64,000 nucleotides of DNA from Tigriopus japonicus (lineage: Eukaryota; Arthropoda; Copepoda; Harpacticoida; Harpacticidae), in assembly GCA_010645155.1 (NCBI GenBank), contig JAAGOF010000070.1, forward strand, positions 385,947-449,946, written 5' to 3'. The position numbers and the translations under genes are program-made. The stretch's first letter is position 1, and every line of letters begins with the position of its first letter. The notes beneath the pieces were generated by a model that did not search any database, was not told where the DNA came from, and was given only the letters and a program-made list of their open reading frames with translations. Shown here in pieces: positions 1-10,875 of this stretch.

Positions 1-487
1 GAATCCAATGAGAAATCCAAGGATGAAAGTACCTCTCAGAGACATATGGATCAACTTGAAGAGGACAATCTCTTGGAAATCTGGAAAATCCCTGAGGATC
101 CAGATCAGGCTCATTGTGATGATACCGAGATGACTCAGCTGAAGGAGAAATGTGAATCTTTGCTTTGGACCTGCACCTCACCGCTGACTTTAGCCATGGA
201 GGATGAGAAATTCCGAGAATTTCAAGGTATCACCACCACACCTTCCGTGAATGTCTTTTGCCGACTAGTATAAAGCAAATCGTCTTTTAATTTCAGGCAA
301 ACTTCATCGCAAGACTTGTTTCTATTTGAGCTGTGATCAGTACTGGAACTTCTTGGATATCAATGGTCGGTCGAGATATCCACAATTTCTAGGTCATCGA
401 CTCACGTTCCGTTTGATGATATTGTTGTCGATCTGTATGGCAGTGATTTTAGGGGCTGCTTTCTACTTAGTCTGGTTTTGCTTCTAA
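1..487 (+). CDS. 3' end of an unknown single-pass (C-terminally anchored) membrane protein
   Basis: The first frame is open from base 1, so the gene begins upstream of the window. Two exons are visible: 1-226 and 297-487. The 70-bp intron has donor AAG|GTATCA and acceptor TTTCAG|GC, and a Gly codon is split across it (phase 1). About 123 residues are seen. The N-terminal part is acidic and hydrophilic with a CESLLWTCTSP stretch. The second exon has three cysteines or aromatic clusters and ends in one hydrophobic segment (about 20 residues, LMILLSICMAVILGAAFYLV) followed by only WFCF and the stop. This suggests a tail-anchored or type-II protein. I recognise no family. The 3' end faces the 3' end of the transporter on the other strand, about 165 bp away. 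Confidence 0.6.
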
Positions 488-590
488 ACTAGAACAAATG
501 AACTCCACCTTCAATGGTTCAAAGTCTGGAAAGACAGAAGAGGTCATTCAAAGTTCTCATATTAGTTGAAATAACTGTTACTCAATAACT

Positions 591-596
591 TTTATT
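591..596 (-). terminator. Poly(A) signal AATAAA of the minus-strand SLC22 gene
   Basis: TTTATT on the plus strand reads AATAAA on the minus strand. It lies about 57 nt beyond the TAA stop (653-655) of the transporter. No AATAAA is visible for the convergent upstream plus-strand gene before this point, so the two 3' UTRs may overlap. Confidence 0.5.
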
Positions 597-652
597 AGCC
601 TTAGAAATAGACACAATATACCTGTAACGATGTATGTATGTTTCTATTGCTC

Positions 653-3600
653 TTAAGTCTCTTCATGATTGGCTTTCGTCTTGGCGATCCTGTTCCAATT
701 GGTTGGGCGCCATGGGTTTGGCTCTTGAGCCATTGCTTCGCATTCTTCAGCGGTTTCGGGCAATTTCCTTCCAGACATTTCCGGCCAGACCAAGATCAAG
801 AAAAAGGCTCCCACCAAATTTGCGCTCCCATAAGCCACCAGAGGCCAATTGGATCCAAATCTGTCCAAAAGACCCAAAACAGGTGCCAAAATGGCCCCGA
901 TCCTGGCACAAGAAGAATTCACACCTAATCCCGTGCTTCTCAAAGATGTGGGATAAAGCTCTTTGGAGTAAGTGTACCCAACTTGAAGAGCGCAAAATGT
1001 GGCCACCGTGGCTGCAATACAGAGTGCGATGATGGCCCATGGGACCTCTTGTTTGGGAATGGCCACAGTTCCGAGGGCTAAACAACTGCTAGCTATCAAT
1101 GCAGTGAACATGACCAATTTCCTGCCAAATCGGATTTCTAGTTGTGGGATGAGGAACAAGGCTGGAATGGTCAAAAAGGCTGGGAAGACAAACACCCAAT
1201 AGATGCTCCAATCCAATGCTGGAGTGTTGTAGATCAAACCATAGTAGCTGATGTTGTAACAAATCCAAACTATATTCATGGCCAGAAAGTTTCGTCTGAT
1301 CCCCGCATAGGTTACTAGAGTGGAGATATTGGGATTCTCTTGCTTGTGGGTCTGAATATCGTCAATCTGACACAAGAGGGCTTCCCATTGTTTGGTTCCA
1401 CATCCACTAGAATCAATTGCAAGTGTCCCGTTCATCTAAAATGAAGCACCAATTTCATATAAAATTTTGGTTAGAGCCTAAAATAATAACTAATAAGGCA
1501 ATTGAAGCATGGCTTCGTTGTGCCTTTTCATGGAGCGAGAGTGTGGACAAGCGCCACGACCAGCTCATGCTGTGCATGCACTTGTAAAGAGATAAAACTT
1601 GGCATAATTCAAGAATTTGTGCAAAATATGCTGCTTTGGCCACTTCAAGTACATTAAATAAGACATTTTGTTACAAATTTGACACATTTGCTTGAGTTTT
1701 GTCTCTTTCCAAGTGCATGCACGGTGCGAGCTAGCCGTGAGATTTGTCCACGCTCTCGCTACATGAAACGGAACAACGAAGTCACACTTCAATTGCCCTT
1801 GTTTAACCTTGGCAATTCGTTGAAGAATCTGACAAGCCTCATCAGTACGCCCACGAACAATCAACCATCTGGGACTCTCTGGAATGAACCACCACCCAAG
1901 GATGTAAACCACGGTGACCAAAGCCATTCCAAGCTCCAAGAGCTTCATATCAGGTAAAAGATAAACCATGAGACCGAGTAGAATATGGCCCAATTGAGCC
2001 GCCACACCGCCCACAATGGAAGGAACTAATGAGGCCCATTTTCCGGAGACGATTTCGGTCCGAAAAACGTTAGCAGAAAGATTCATTGCCATCACCGATG
2101 ATCCCGCAGAAAAACGGAACGCGATCCAAAAGTAGATATTCGGCGAAAAATACCCTTTGACATTTTTGGTGAAAGAAGACATGATTCAAATGCTTTGAAA
2201 ATATGGCATGACTATGGTAAGATACCTCCCAATCCAGAAAGCCCTAAAATGTGCATAGAGATCAAATAGACTTTGATGCGACCAAATCGATCCGCGACGA
2301 ATCCAGACATTGATGCTCCAACCAATGTTCCGGCAAAGAACAACGATTGCGCCAATTTAGGAACAAATGATAACTCACAAACCAAGTTGAATCGATCTAC
2401 TATGGTGTTCTGCAATCAAATCAATTTTCTATGTACAATGTGACACATAAATCCTTGCCGCCTCGGAAACAGAACAACATATTTTCTCCGTTCCAAAAAG
2501 AAACAGGAAAATTTTTAAAATAGGTTTTGTTGTCCATCTTTCATTCAGGTGCTTTTACTTCCTACACTTTTCCATATGGGTGATTGGTCAAGATTTGCGT
2601 TGCCCTCTTATTTGGAACAGATCTTTAGATGGTTTAGTTACTTTAGATGGGGAGTCTGTGAGCATAATCAAAGCTCAATTTATCGAATAGTTCTATAGTC
2701 TCATTAACTAGGCTTGAAATGGAAGACGTCCAGTTTTGGCAAGGCAAAGAAAGCTACTGGTTTCAAAATAGAACGTATAGCTCCGTAAGCTGGAAAGAAA
2801 AATGTCTCAAAATTCGACAGGCCCAAGAAGTTTTGACTTGGATCCTTATGATGACATATGTACAAAAGCAAATTTATCAGGTGCAAAACCCTTCTACTGT
2901 AACTGTCCCACAAACTTCATATGCATCCAGACAACTGAAAACCTCCCATGAATTGGTCTACTACTCATACACAGAGACTTAAATAGAATTCACATCAAGT
3001 AATATAACCTGATTTGCCCTTTTGACTATCATTAAACCATCATCGAAATTGGGAACGACGGAAAACCAACCTTAAAGGGGCAATTGTAGATTGCTCTTTG
3101 GGCACTTCTCAAAACGTAAAAGTAGCTTAAAAACGGCGGATTGTATTTAGTAAACATTCTTCGTTTGTTATAAGTAGGGCCCGGAAATAATTCTTTTAAG
3201 TATAAAATATTTTTAAAATATTTCCCCACTTTTCCTTGATTTTTTAAATATTTTGGCTGTTTCAAGGAAAAAATAAAAATTTTCTCGAACGTTCTTATCA
3301 AAAAAAAATATTTCGGGCAAAATTGAGGCAAGGAAATTAATAACCAATGCTCAATAGAGCCTTTCCAGAATGAACCCAAAATACAAAATCGATACAAAAT
3401 GGCATTTGTACTAAGATTAGACATTCACAATCAAAACTACTGTCATAAACGAAAAAACTGCGTCATCTATTGAGGCAAACTAAAAATTGTATTGTATAAA
3501 TCAATTACATGTCAAGTTTGCCCCCAAAAACGGGCAAATGCATCAATTTCACCAGGAACAAATTTGGAAAATCGGTGCACACAGAAAAAAATTCCAAAAA

Positions 3601-4189
3601 ATGGCCTTATCAAAAAAAAATTCCAAAAAATGGCCTTATCAAAAAAAAATTCCAAAAAATGGCCTTATCAAAAAAAAATTCCAAAAAATGGCCTTATCAA
3701 AAAAAAATTCCAAAAAATGGCCTTATCAAAAAAAAATATTTCTTAAATATCCGGCTTTTCTCCAAATATTTTGGGCTTTTTAAAAAATATATATTGGATA
3801 TTTTGTCACTTGTTTGCAAATATTTTTCCGGGCCCTAGTTATAAGTAAGGGAAAAATATGCGACTTTGTGATGCTTGTCAAAACGCAAAGATTAATGTGT
3901 CACACTGTACATCGGAGCAAATATGTTTGTGCATGGCCTGAGTTTTTACCTGGAAATGTCCTTGGTCATAAAGAATGGTTCCGCATTCGTCGATAGAGCA
4001 ATGTTCCATTGCGGTTTGGTTAAGACCATTTTCCATCTGAGAGCATTGAAAGCTCTGCGAGTAAGTGAAGAACTTGTTGATCAAGACTTGCTGGATGAAT
4101 ATCATGGAGGAAAGTGCTTGGGGAAAACATTGAAGACACTGCCATCGACCAAAATCCCCAATAATATCACGCACAGGATCATGGGCCAT
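653..4189 (-). CDS. SLC22-family organic ion transporter (major facilitator superfamily), copy 1
   Basis: Coding exons on the minus strand: 4189-3950, 2409-2226, 2154-1808 and 1435-653. They total 1554 nt (517 aa), slightly short for SLC22 (about 550). Junctions are CAG|GTAAAA, GGAG|GTATCT and AAG|GTTAAA donors, with phases 0, 1 and 0 that all agree. Family marks visible in order are: a short first extracellular loop with four Cys; the MFS loop 2-3 signature GFVADRFGR; RTEIVSGKW between the middle helices; IPESPRWLIVRGR before the cytosolic loop; YAGIRRN; FGRKL in loop 8-9; ELYPTSLRSTGLG; and a final hydrophilic tail. SLC22 proteins move organic cations, anions or zwitterions across the plasma membrane with 12 helices. 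The substrate cannot be read from the sequence. The N-terminus and loop 1 are shorter than in the neighbouring copy at 5468-10249. Intron 1 hosts a hAT-type insertion and intron 3 is almost entirely an inverted repeat. Confidence 0.85.
1494..1800. repeat. Imperfect foldback (about 108-bp arms) filling an intron of SLC22 copy 1
   Basis: Bases 1494-1603 and the reverse complement of 1693-1800 are alignable over their whole length. The outer ends read AAGGCAATTGAAG and AAGGGCAATTGAAG, and further matches include GAGCGAGAG.GTGGACAA and GTGCATGCACTTG.AAAGAGA. About 90 bp of unique sequence separates the arms. No convincing target-site duplication is visible. The structure is that of a MITE-like element. 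Its outer end lies within about 8 bp of the exon donor at 1807/1808, so the transcript could fold into a long hairpin next to the splice site. Confidence 0.7.
3175..3837. mobile_element. Non-autonomous hAT-type DNA transposon with perfect 8-bp target-site duplication
   Basis: The element starts TAGGGCCCGGAAA and ends with its inverse TTTCCGGGCCCTA (13-bp terminal inverted repeat). It is flanked on both sides by GTTATAAG (3167-3174 and 3838-3845), a perfect 8-bp duplication. An 8-bp duplication and a TAGGG terminus are typical of the hAT superfamily. No transposase reading frame is present in the 663 bp. The interior is AT-rich and holds a 29-bp tandem array. The element sits in intron 1 of the minus-strand SLC22 gene. 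Confidence 0.85.
3591..3736. repeat. 29-bp tandem repeat, five copies
   Basis: The unit has ATTCCAAAAAATGG at its start and CCTTATCAAAAAAAA at its end. It recurs at 3591, 3620, 3649, 3678 and 3707 with no visible differences, which implies recent expansion. It lies inside the hAT-type element at 3175-3837. Reading frames through it translate to Lys-rich repeats and are not genes. Confidence 0.9.
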
Positions 4190-5467
4190 TTTGATTCAAA
4201 TCAGACCTCCGATTTCAATACTTGACAAGACAACTAACAATGATATTTGTGTGGAGACGTCTGTTAAAGGTCATGTGCAATAGCTCCTCTATCGTCTCCA
4301 TCCGTTCATCAGTTGATGTCTGCAAACCCCAATATTGCATCACATCTTGTTTGACAACCACATGACAAAAATGACATTGTAAAAGTATCTTGAAATGGAA
4401 CAAAATTGCCCCAACTCGGCTAGAGCAATCGAATGTTTTGATTTAATGAATGCTTTTTCCCTTCATGATTCCAACATATTGAATCACGACTTAAGGTTCG
4501 TTAAGGTGATTTTGTCATACATGGTAGTTTTTTCTTTATCCCACCTATTTTTGGGGCATATATTTTATGCCAGCCAAAGCGGGTTCACTTTCGTCTTCTC
4601 TTACACGGTTTGCAGATTCAACGCTACTTTTGCTATACAGTCAACTTCGGATAAAAGGGACCCGGATATAAGGGATTTCCGCTTATAAGGGACTGTTTTG
4701 GAAGGTCCGGATGATCGATTTCCATGCAATTTCGGTCGGATATAAAAGACAGTCGGATAAAAGGGACGAATTTCGGTGGTCCCGCCGGGTCCTTTATATC
4801 CGAAGTTGACTGTATACATATTCTTGGTTTGACAACTTTTGAAAACACTGAAACCTTGTCTGATGTTTGTTATCGTGGCTTCCAAACGAAAGAACTAGTT
4901 CAAATTCCGACAAGAAATGTGGCAAATATTTTCCAAATTGACAAAGATTTGCAGAGAAAACCGGAACACGTGGTGCCACAACGAATAGCAAAACTTGCCA
5001 AAAAAGGCACGTTACTCGTTCATTTGATGAGGGATAGCATCGGCTGATGAAAGAGACATATTGCATTCGATGTACTGTAGACATTTGGCATAGATATCGA
5101 TCCTCCTTCCTTCATCGACTCTGCAAAATTTTGTTTCATTGACATTCTACGTGATGATTATTACTGATAAAAAATCATGAAATATTGGTGCCCTTTAAAT
5201 TATGCTTGTAATACTCTTTACGGAATCCTTTTGCCAGAGTGTAAGTCTGAGTCAATTTTCTCAACCCACATATCTGACAACTTCAATCATGATTATTCCT
5301 CAAAACGATCAAAAACTCGGTCAAAGAGATTAGTTGCTTGGCGCAATACTACAGTAATCTAAACCACAACTTCCAACTAGATAAATCAGTACGCAATGAT
5401 GACGTAAACCTCTATTGCTAAGGTTAGAAGATTTTCAGTCATTTTAAAACACTTTCCAACCAAGAGG
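4190..5467. promoter_or_regulatory. Shared intergenic region of the divergent SLC22 pair
   Basis: This 1.28-kb stretch separates the start codons of two head-to-head transporter genes and must contain both 5' UTRs and promoters. Apart from the 175-bp MITE at 4638-4812 I see no gene and no clear TATA box next to either start. Short reading frames here lack coding character. Confidence 0.45.
4638..4812. mobile_element. Small pogo/Tigger-like (Tc1/mariner) MITE with TA duplication
   Basis: The ends are inverted copies: CAGTCAACTTCGGATAAAAG at the left, and the complement of CTTTATATCCGAAGTTGACTG at the right. TA dinucleotides flank both ends (4636-4637, 4813-4814). The interior repeats 'GGATATAAGGGA'-type words in both orientations. 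The CAGT... start, TA target and 'GGATAA..GGGAC' terminal sequence resemble pogo/Tigger-type elements. At 175 bp it cannot encode a transposase. Confidence 0.8.
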
Positions 5468-8400
5468 ATGGCCAGCTCTTTAGATAAGAAAGACTTGACC
5501 GAAATTTATAAGCTGAATCCAATTGAAGTGAATCCCGCGTTTAAGCGTCCTCCAAAAGATGACAACGGGTCCAAAATCCAGGCTCAGGATCGAATTGACC
5601 CTCTCACTGAGGTGATTGGAGAATACGGACCTTGGCAATTCAAATGGCATTTTCTCGTGGGCGTGACTGCGATTTTTCACGGATGGCAGATGATGTCCAA
5701 CAAGTTCTTAACCTTTAACAGTGATTATTGGTGCGCTCCTCCAGAAGCGATCCTCAATGGAACAGGGGCATATCCTGTGGAACAATGGATCAACATTTCC
5801 ACCCCTTTGGATATGGAAGGGAATTTCGATTTCTGTCACGTGTTTGATGTGGATTATGACAGTTTTCAGCAAGATCGCCCAGATGAGAATACACCCATTC
5901 GATCTTGTTCCCATTGGAACTATGACAAATCTTTATTTCAAGTAAGACTCCGTTTTGTCTCAAAGAGGCAAACAATCATCAGTTCATTTTACTCCCAAAT
6001 AGGACACCATAATTCAACGTTGGGATTTAGTGTGCCAACGTCAGCACTTGCCTCGCATGGTTCAAATGGTATTTTTTGCTGGAAATTTTGTGGGCGTGAG
6101 CTTGAGTGGTCCATTTGCGGATTATTGCGGGCGTAAAATAGCCTATATGTCATTCGTGACGGTGTGGATTTTGGGCAGCCTCTCCAGTTATTTTATCACC
6201 AATGTGTATGCTTGGGCAGCATGTCGTTTCATTATTGGGGGATGCAGTTTGGCTTATGTGAATGTGTCCACGGTTTATGCGGTTGAATTGACGAGCGGGA
6301 AATGGAGATCCATCACTGGACACATTTTCGGGGAACTAATGTGGAATTTAGGAATCATTTCTTTGGGTGGACTCGTATATCTGTGCAGGTACGTATGCAG
6401 TATGTTCAATAGTGCGACCAGTAATCTCTTGTGAATCCCCAATTGCTTAGAATTACTTTTGATTGAAGGTTAAACCAAGGCTTCATTGCGAGTCATACTT
6501 GTGACGAGTAGTAATGAATTTATAGGCCATTGGGATAAAATTGCGCCAAGAATTTAATTGCGATTGCGGTTGCGGTTACGTCTACCGAAACCAAAGACAG
6601 GCACGCACAATAAACAATGAAGTTTGGCAGAAGAAAATAGATTTTTGATAGTCCAAAATCCCCCCAATTTGTATTCTCTGAATGTACAAAAATGACAAAA
6701 ATATTTTGAGTTTCATTACGTATACGTTCATGAATTTGAGGTCAACTAGTTTCGGTTAGGGTTCCGGATGGGCAATTCCAAGTACAGGGTGCTCCAAAAG
6801 GGTTGACTGGCTGTTTGAAAATCACACTTACAAGCTCTGGCAAGTAAATCGGCACGATTGTTGGATGGCAATAATTCAGGAATGGGCAGGGATTTGGCTT
6901 TGAAACTTTCAGGATATATTTTCCACACATTTATCACCAACTTTTATGGCCATGAGATAGAGATAGAGATACCATGGAGATGTGCCATGGACCTCGTGAT
7001 GGCAACCTTTATGGCGGCGAGGTTCCTGTGGTTGGTCTTGCAGGCGTCCTCGTCCACCCTGCTCCACAGGTCGTAGTCCCAGGTGCTGAAGTTGGGGCTA
7101 TTGGGAGGCTTCATGGAGGGTGGTCAGAGGCCAGAGACCATGGCTGCACCAACTGAGCCTAGTGGGCCAACCACTTCCTTCATCCTCTGGACGACCCCCT
7201 TTATACCTAGTACCTCCTTGTTGATCCTCAGGCCCTCCGAAAAAGAAGTAGGGCGGCATAACATAGTCCTCTAAGAAGACGACGCCCAGGACTATGACAG
7301 AGGCCAGTCGTCAGGGTCCTGGCAGATCCAAATACTATTGTGCCTTTTGTGGGCCCGGTCCACGTTGAACAGTTCAGGTGCTCAAAGAACCTCAGGTGGC
7401 CGCCGTTTGACTAGATAGAAGAAATGAGCTAGTTCCCCCAATCACTCTCTGCTTGATCTAGGCCTCTGTCAGCAAGTATCTGACCCTTAACCTGAAGGAC
7501 TTGTACTCCAGATCACCCTTGATGGCCTTTTCGACGGCCATAGGGCTTACGCCCCTTGTCTCGGCCACCTTCTTTAGAGAGGTGCCTCTAACTTGACTTG
7601 ATGGACCGCTTCATGCCAGCTGCAAACCTTGGTGTGAGGATTTTATCCGATTTGGGTTTGTGGACGGCTCTGACATCCTCTTTGGTCTTCTTGTACATCT
7701 TGACCATGGCGCAGACGATGCTCTTTTGGGTACTTCAGGAGCTTCACGATGTCCGCCTCCTTTTGCCCGATGCTCTGCAATTCAAGGACCGCCGATCTTC
7801 GAGCTTGCTCTATCATCACCGGCAATGTTGTGACCACTTAAGATACACTCAACGAATTGCAAAGACTTACTCTATTCAGCCAAAACAACGTCAGCTCGAC
7901 AAATCCGAAGATGTAGGAGTAAATGTCGTCTAAAAATCGTCTCGATTTACCTGCAGGGCCCTGTATTTTGATTTGATTGTTAACCAATACCAAAGATCTA
8001 CATTTGAGAGAGTTACAGACCAGCAACAATTATTCTTTCCAATCTCATCGCCTTGAATATCGGAGCACAGTGTTTTATTCTTTCAAATGGGTTTGGTTAT
8101 ATTTCAGAACAAAAAGTGCTTTATACTTTCAAATGGTTTCTAGGGACATTTCAGATGTTCACGATTGTGGAGGGTTACAAAATATTGTGTACACAAAATT
8201 TACAATATACATTAATATATATATACCAAAGCAATATTGATATTCAAATGAAGTTTACGGTATAAAATGTTATCTTTCCCCATTCCGTTTCGCTGTGAAC
8301 CTAAGTTAAGGTCTCGTAATATTGAGTTCATACAAAGTTACTAATGATTAGATCTGAATATTTTAGGTTTTACCAAAAACCTTGGAGTTAGTCAACTTGA

Positions 8401-10249
8401 CCTAAAAAGGATTTTTTAGAACACTGAACAAAAAATTTAAAAGCACCAAAGCGATTCTGAAAAGAAAAGTTAAATGATGAATGATAAAATTGAATATGGG
8501 AAATTTTTGGATAATGTGATCCGTGCGAGACTCATCGCTCCCTAGCACCAACAATCCAAAAAAAGGTCAAGTAAGAAAATTCATTCACATTTTTGACACT
8601 TTTTTGTTCACATTTTACCCAAGAGATTTATTTTGCTTACATTACCAGTATTTTTTCCCATTTTTGACAATCATATGATAAAAAGGCAATTTAGTAGATC
8701 AAAAATTCATTTTGTAGTTTTCCTTTGCAATTTATGGCTAAAAGATTTTTATTTCGGCATGGCAAATAAAAGAAAAATTCAAATGTTAGTCAAAAGAGTC
8801 ACGATGTCAAAGTCCTACTTACTACCACCTAATTCAGAAAACGTAACAGGACAATCAAAAATTTATTGTATCTTCTCTGACCATTTAACTTTATCAATCT
8901 AAAACACCGTTTTTGACAACCTACCTTGTGCTGCTTCATTGCGACTAAAATTACCAAAATATTCCTACTTAACAAATTTGGCTTTTTAATGTTGAACCAA
9001 AAGCGGTACAGTACCGAAATCGAAACTGAATGCAGCTGACCAAGCAATCACATGCCTCAACATTCTCAAGGCAATGAGATGAGGGAAGACAAATTGTGAA
9101 TTTCTCTAAATCAGATATTTTTCTTCAGAAGAGGCACTTCAAGCTTCAATCAATGGAATAATGTTTTCACCCAAACTCCATTTTTAAAATGCAAATCGAT
9201 TTTCGGCTCGAAAGTTAATGCTCATTTATCACACTCTCCATTGATTGGCTTGGAATTTGATGTTTTCTTTAATGAGACCTTACTTACCCCCTGAAAAGCA
9301 TGTACTTTACGAGGCAACGAGTTGTGGTTCATTTTACAGAGATATGCATACCCTGGAGTTAATCATGGGCTTGTCTCTGATTCCTGCTCTGTTATTTTGG
9401 TTCTTCCTACCGGAATCCCCACGTTGGCTTCTTTCCCAAGGAAAATTCGAAGAAGCTAAATTGGTTATGGGATCAGCTTGCATCAGCAACAACAAGCCTA
9501 TTAGATCTATTGAGGAAATGATCATCGTCAGTCAAAGAGCCTACGAAGAAATTATGACTAGTGGAGGTGGCTCCAAACAAAGCTCGTTTCTAGACTTGTT
9601 TCGATATCCCGGGATTCGCCGGAATACGATCCTTGTGGGCTTTGCTTGGATGAGCTTCAGTATGGGCTATTTCGGCCTTTTCTACAACACACCAACCTTT
9701 GCCATGAACGTGTTCGTCGTCTTTATTTTTCCTGCTCTGGTCATGGTTCCAGGCTCGCTCATCCAACCGCTTCTCGAGAACAAAATTGGTCGGAAACCAT
9801 CGTTAACAGTGTCTTTGTTGACGGCGGGAATTATGTTATTGACTACGGCCGCTTTACCTCAGGGCTCGACAGCCATCATTGTTTGTGCCTGGATTGGAAC
9901 CATCGCTTGTTCGTTCTCGTTTGGAGTAGGCTACAATATCACCCGAGAACTGTTCCCTACGGTTCTTCGAACCACAGCCATGAGTTTCTGTTCTGCCATG
10001 GCGAGAGTTGGATCGTTCGCATCGCCTTTTGTCGCCATGTTGGACTATCATGGCCCTGAAGCGCCCCTGCTTGTCTATGGAGTCATAGTTTTTGTGGCCG
10101 GATGTCTGAGCCTTTGGGTTTGGCCGGAAACACGAAAGATTCGTCTTCCGGAATCACTAGAAGATTGTGAAAGGGTGGCATCCTCCCCCAATGCGTGGTT
10201 CAACCTCTGTCGATCAAAAAATAAGACTCGGCCGACGACCTCTTCATAA
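5468..10249 (+). CDS. SLC22-family organic ion transporter (major facilitator superfamily), copy 2
   Basis: Coding exons are 5468-5941, 6003-6388 and 9340-10249, total 1770 nt (589 aa). Phases 0 and 2 are consistent. The start ATG follows CAAGAGG and is the first Met of the frame. Visible family features are: a cytosolic N-terminus of about 55 residues; a first helix near residue 60; a large extracellular loop with NGTG and NIST glycosylation sequons and four Cys; LSGPFADYCGRK (loop 2-3); VELTSGKWR; FLPESPRWLLSQGK; YPGIRRN; NKIGRKP; and ELFPTVLRTTAMSFCSAMARVGS. The pattern is a full-length 12-helix transporter of the plasma membrane. The substrate is unknown. The 2.95-kb second intron carries a dead mariner element. 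The gene ends convergently with the small secreted-protein gene at 10504-10875. Copy 1 shares the FQ|(N/D)T intron but not the other introns. Confidence 0.88.
6785..7963 (-). mobile_element. Degenerate mariner-type transposon with broken transposase
   Basis: Both ends are TA followed by CAGGG (TA at 6783-6784; complement CCCTG then TA at 7964-7965), giving a 1.18-kb element, close to the length of intact mariners. On the minus strand, 7837-7643 encodes a transposase-like N-terminus (ARRSAVLELQSIGQKE, helix-turn-helix type). About 7070-6965 encodes a typical C-terminal segment (WDYDLWSRVDEDACK, then NLAAIK). The frame between them is broken by shifts and stops, so it is a pseudogene. It lies in intron 2 of SLC22 copy 2, antisense to it. 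Confidence 0.7.
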
Positions 10250-10307
10250 AAAGGCGGGACCAGTTGATACTTCATGGCTCATATTTTAAGTGAGGTTAAT
10301 AGGCGAA

Positions 10308-10313
10308 TTTATT
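10308..10313 (-). terminator. Candidate poly(A) signal of the small secreted-protein gene
   Basis: TTTATT on the plus strand gives AATAAA on the minus strand, about 190 nt past the TGA at 10504-10506. It overlaps the 3' UTR of the convergent transporter. Confidence 0.4.
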
Positions 10314-10328
10314 TGAATCGAAGGTTCC

Positions 10329-10334
10329 AATAAA
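10329..10334 (+). terminator. Poly(A) signal of SLC22 copy 2
   Basis: AATAAA lies 80 nt after the TAA stop at 10247-10249. Confidence 0.55.
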
Positions 10335-10503
10335 AAAAATTGATGCCTTTGTGTTGTCATGGTTGTCTAATATCATTTTCGGCGAAGCAAGGTAATCACA
10401 GTTGTCACTCTTTCCTAAGTGTCTTCGGGGTGGATCGAGTTCCATTCTCTCACACTTCACAAATTCAATCTGGTTGTTATTTTATAATACTAGGTATTTC
10501 TTC

Positions 10504-10875
10504 TCACAGACACGCCATCACGCTCAAAACTGACACGATTAGTGAGAATAAAATTGAATGGTTCCCCCTTAATCGGGACGTGGAATTCGAATCCACCTGG
10601 TAAAGAGGTTTAATCTTGTTCCGTTGTGGGACCAAGTTCTCTCGTTCCACTGAAGCCCGACCGATACCGATAATGGCTGGTCCCTCAAAGGATCTGAGAG
10701 TGGTGGTGGTCCATCGCGTGGGACGGGGTGTGGTGGTGGTACTGGGTCCATTTCGGGACAAGATCACAGCCTCCCAATTCCAATCGGGTTGCGGGTATTG
10801 GGGTCTACTGAAGGCCACGGAGGTCAGAAGCACCAAGGCCAAGAATACTAGGCCCGGAGTTCGACAGGACAACAT
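10504..10875 (-). CDS. Small secreted or GPI-anchored protein, unknown family (123 aa)
   Basis: The ATG at 10875 begins an N-terminal signal peptide (LVFLALVLLTSVAFS, cleavage expected near residue 23, before RPQYPQP). The mature part contains a Thr-rich patch (STTTTPRPTRWTTTTLR) likely to be O-glycosylated and two N-glycosylation sequons (NST, NHS). The C-terminus is a hydrophobic stretch of 16 residues with no charged tail, which fits a GPI-anchor addition signal. A 3' splice site CTTTTGCAG|GCTCC lies 11 nt upstream of the ATG (exon start 10886), so a 5' non-coding exon probably precedes it. I recognise no homologue. The coding reality rests on the signal peptide, the splice site and the clean frame. 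Confidence 0.6.
   Translation of the reverse strand: MLSCRTPGLVFLALVLLTSVAFSRPQYPQPDWNWEAVILSRNGPSTTTTPRPTRWTTTTLRSFEGPAIIGIGRASVERENLVPQRNKIKPLYQVDSNSTSRLRGNHSILFSLIVSVLSVMACL

Noticed and set aside
3591..3736. CRISPR-like array
   Set aside because: Units are directly adjacent with no spacers, the genome is eukaryotic, and the array lies inside a hAT-type element. It is a simple tandem repeat.
7598..7933. Plus-strand 111-codon frame
   Set aside because: It is the antisense shadow of the degenerate mariner transposase.
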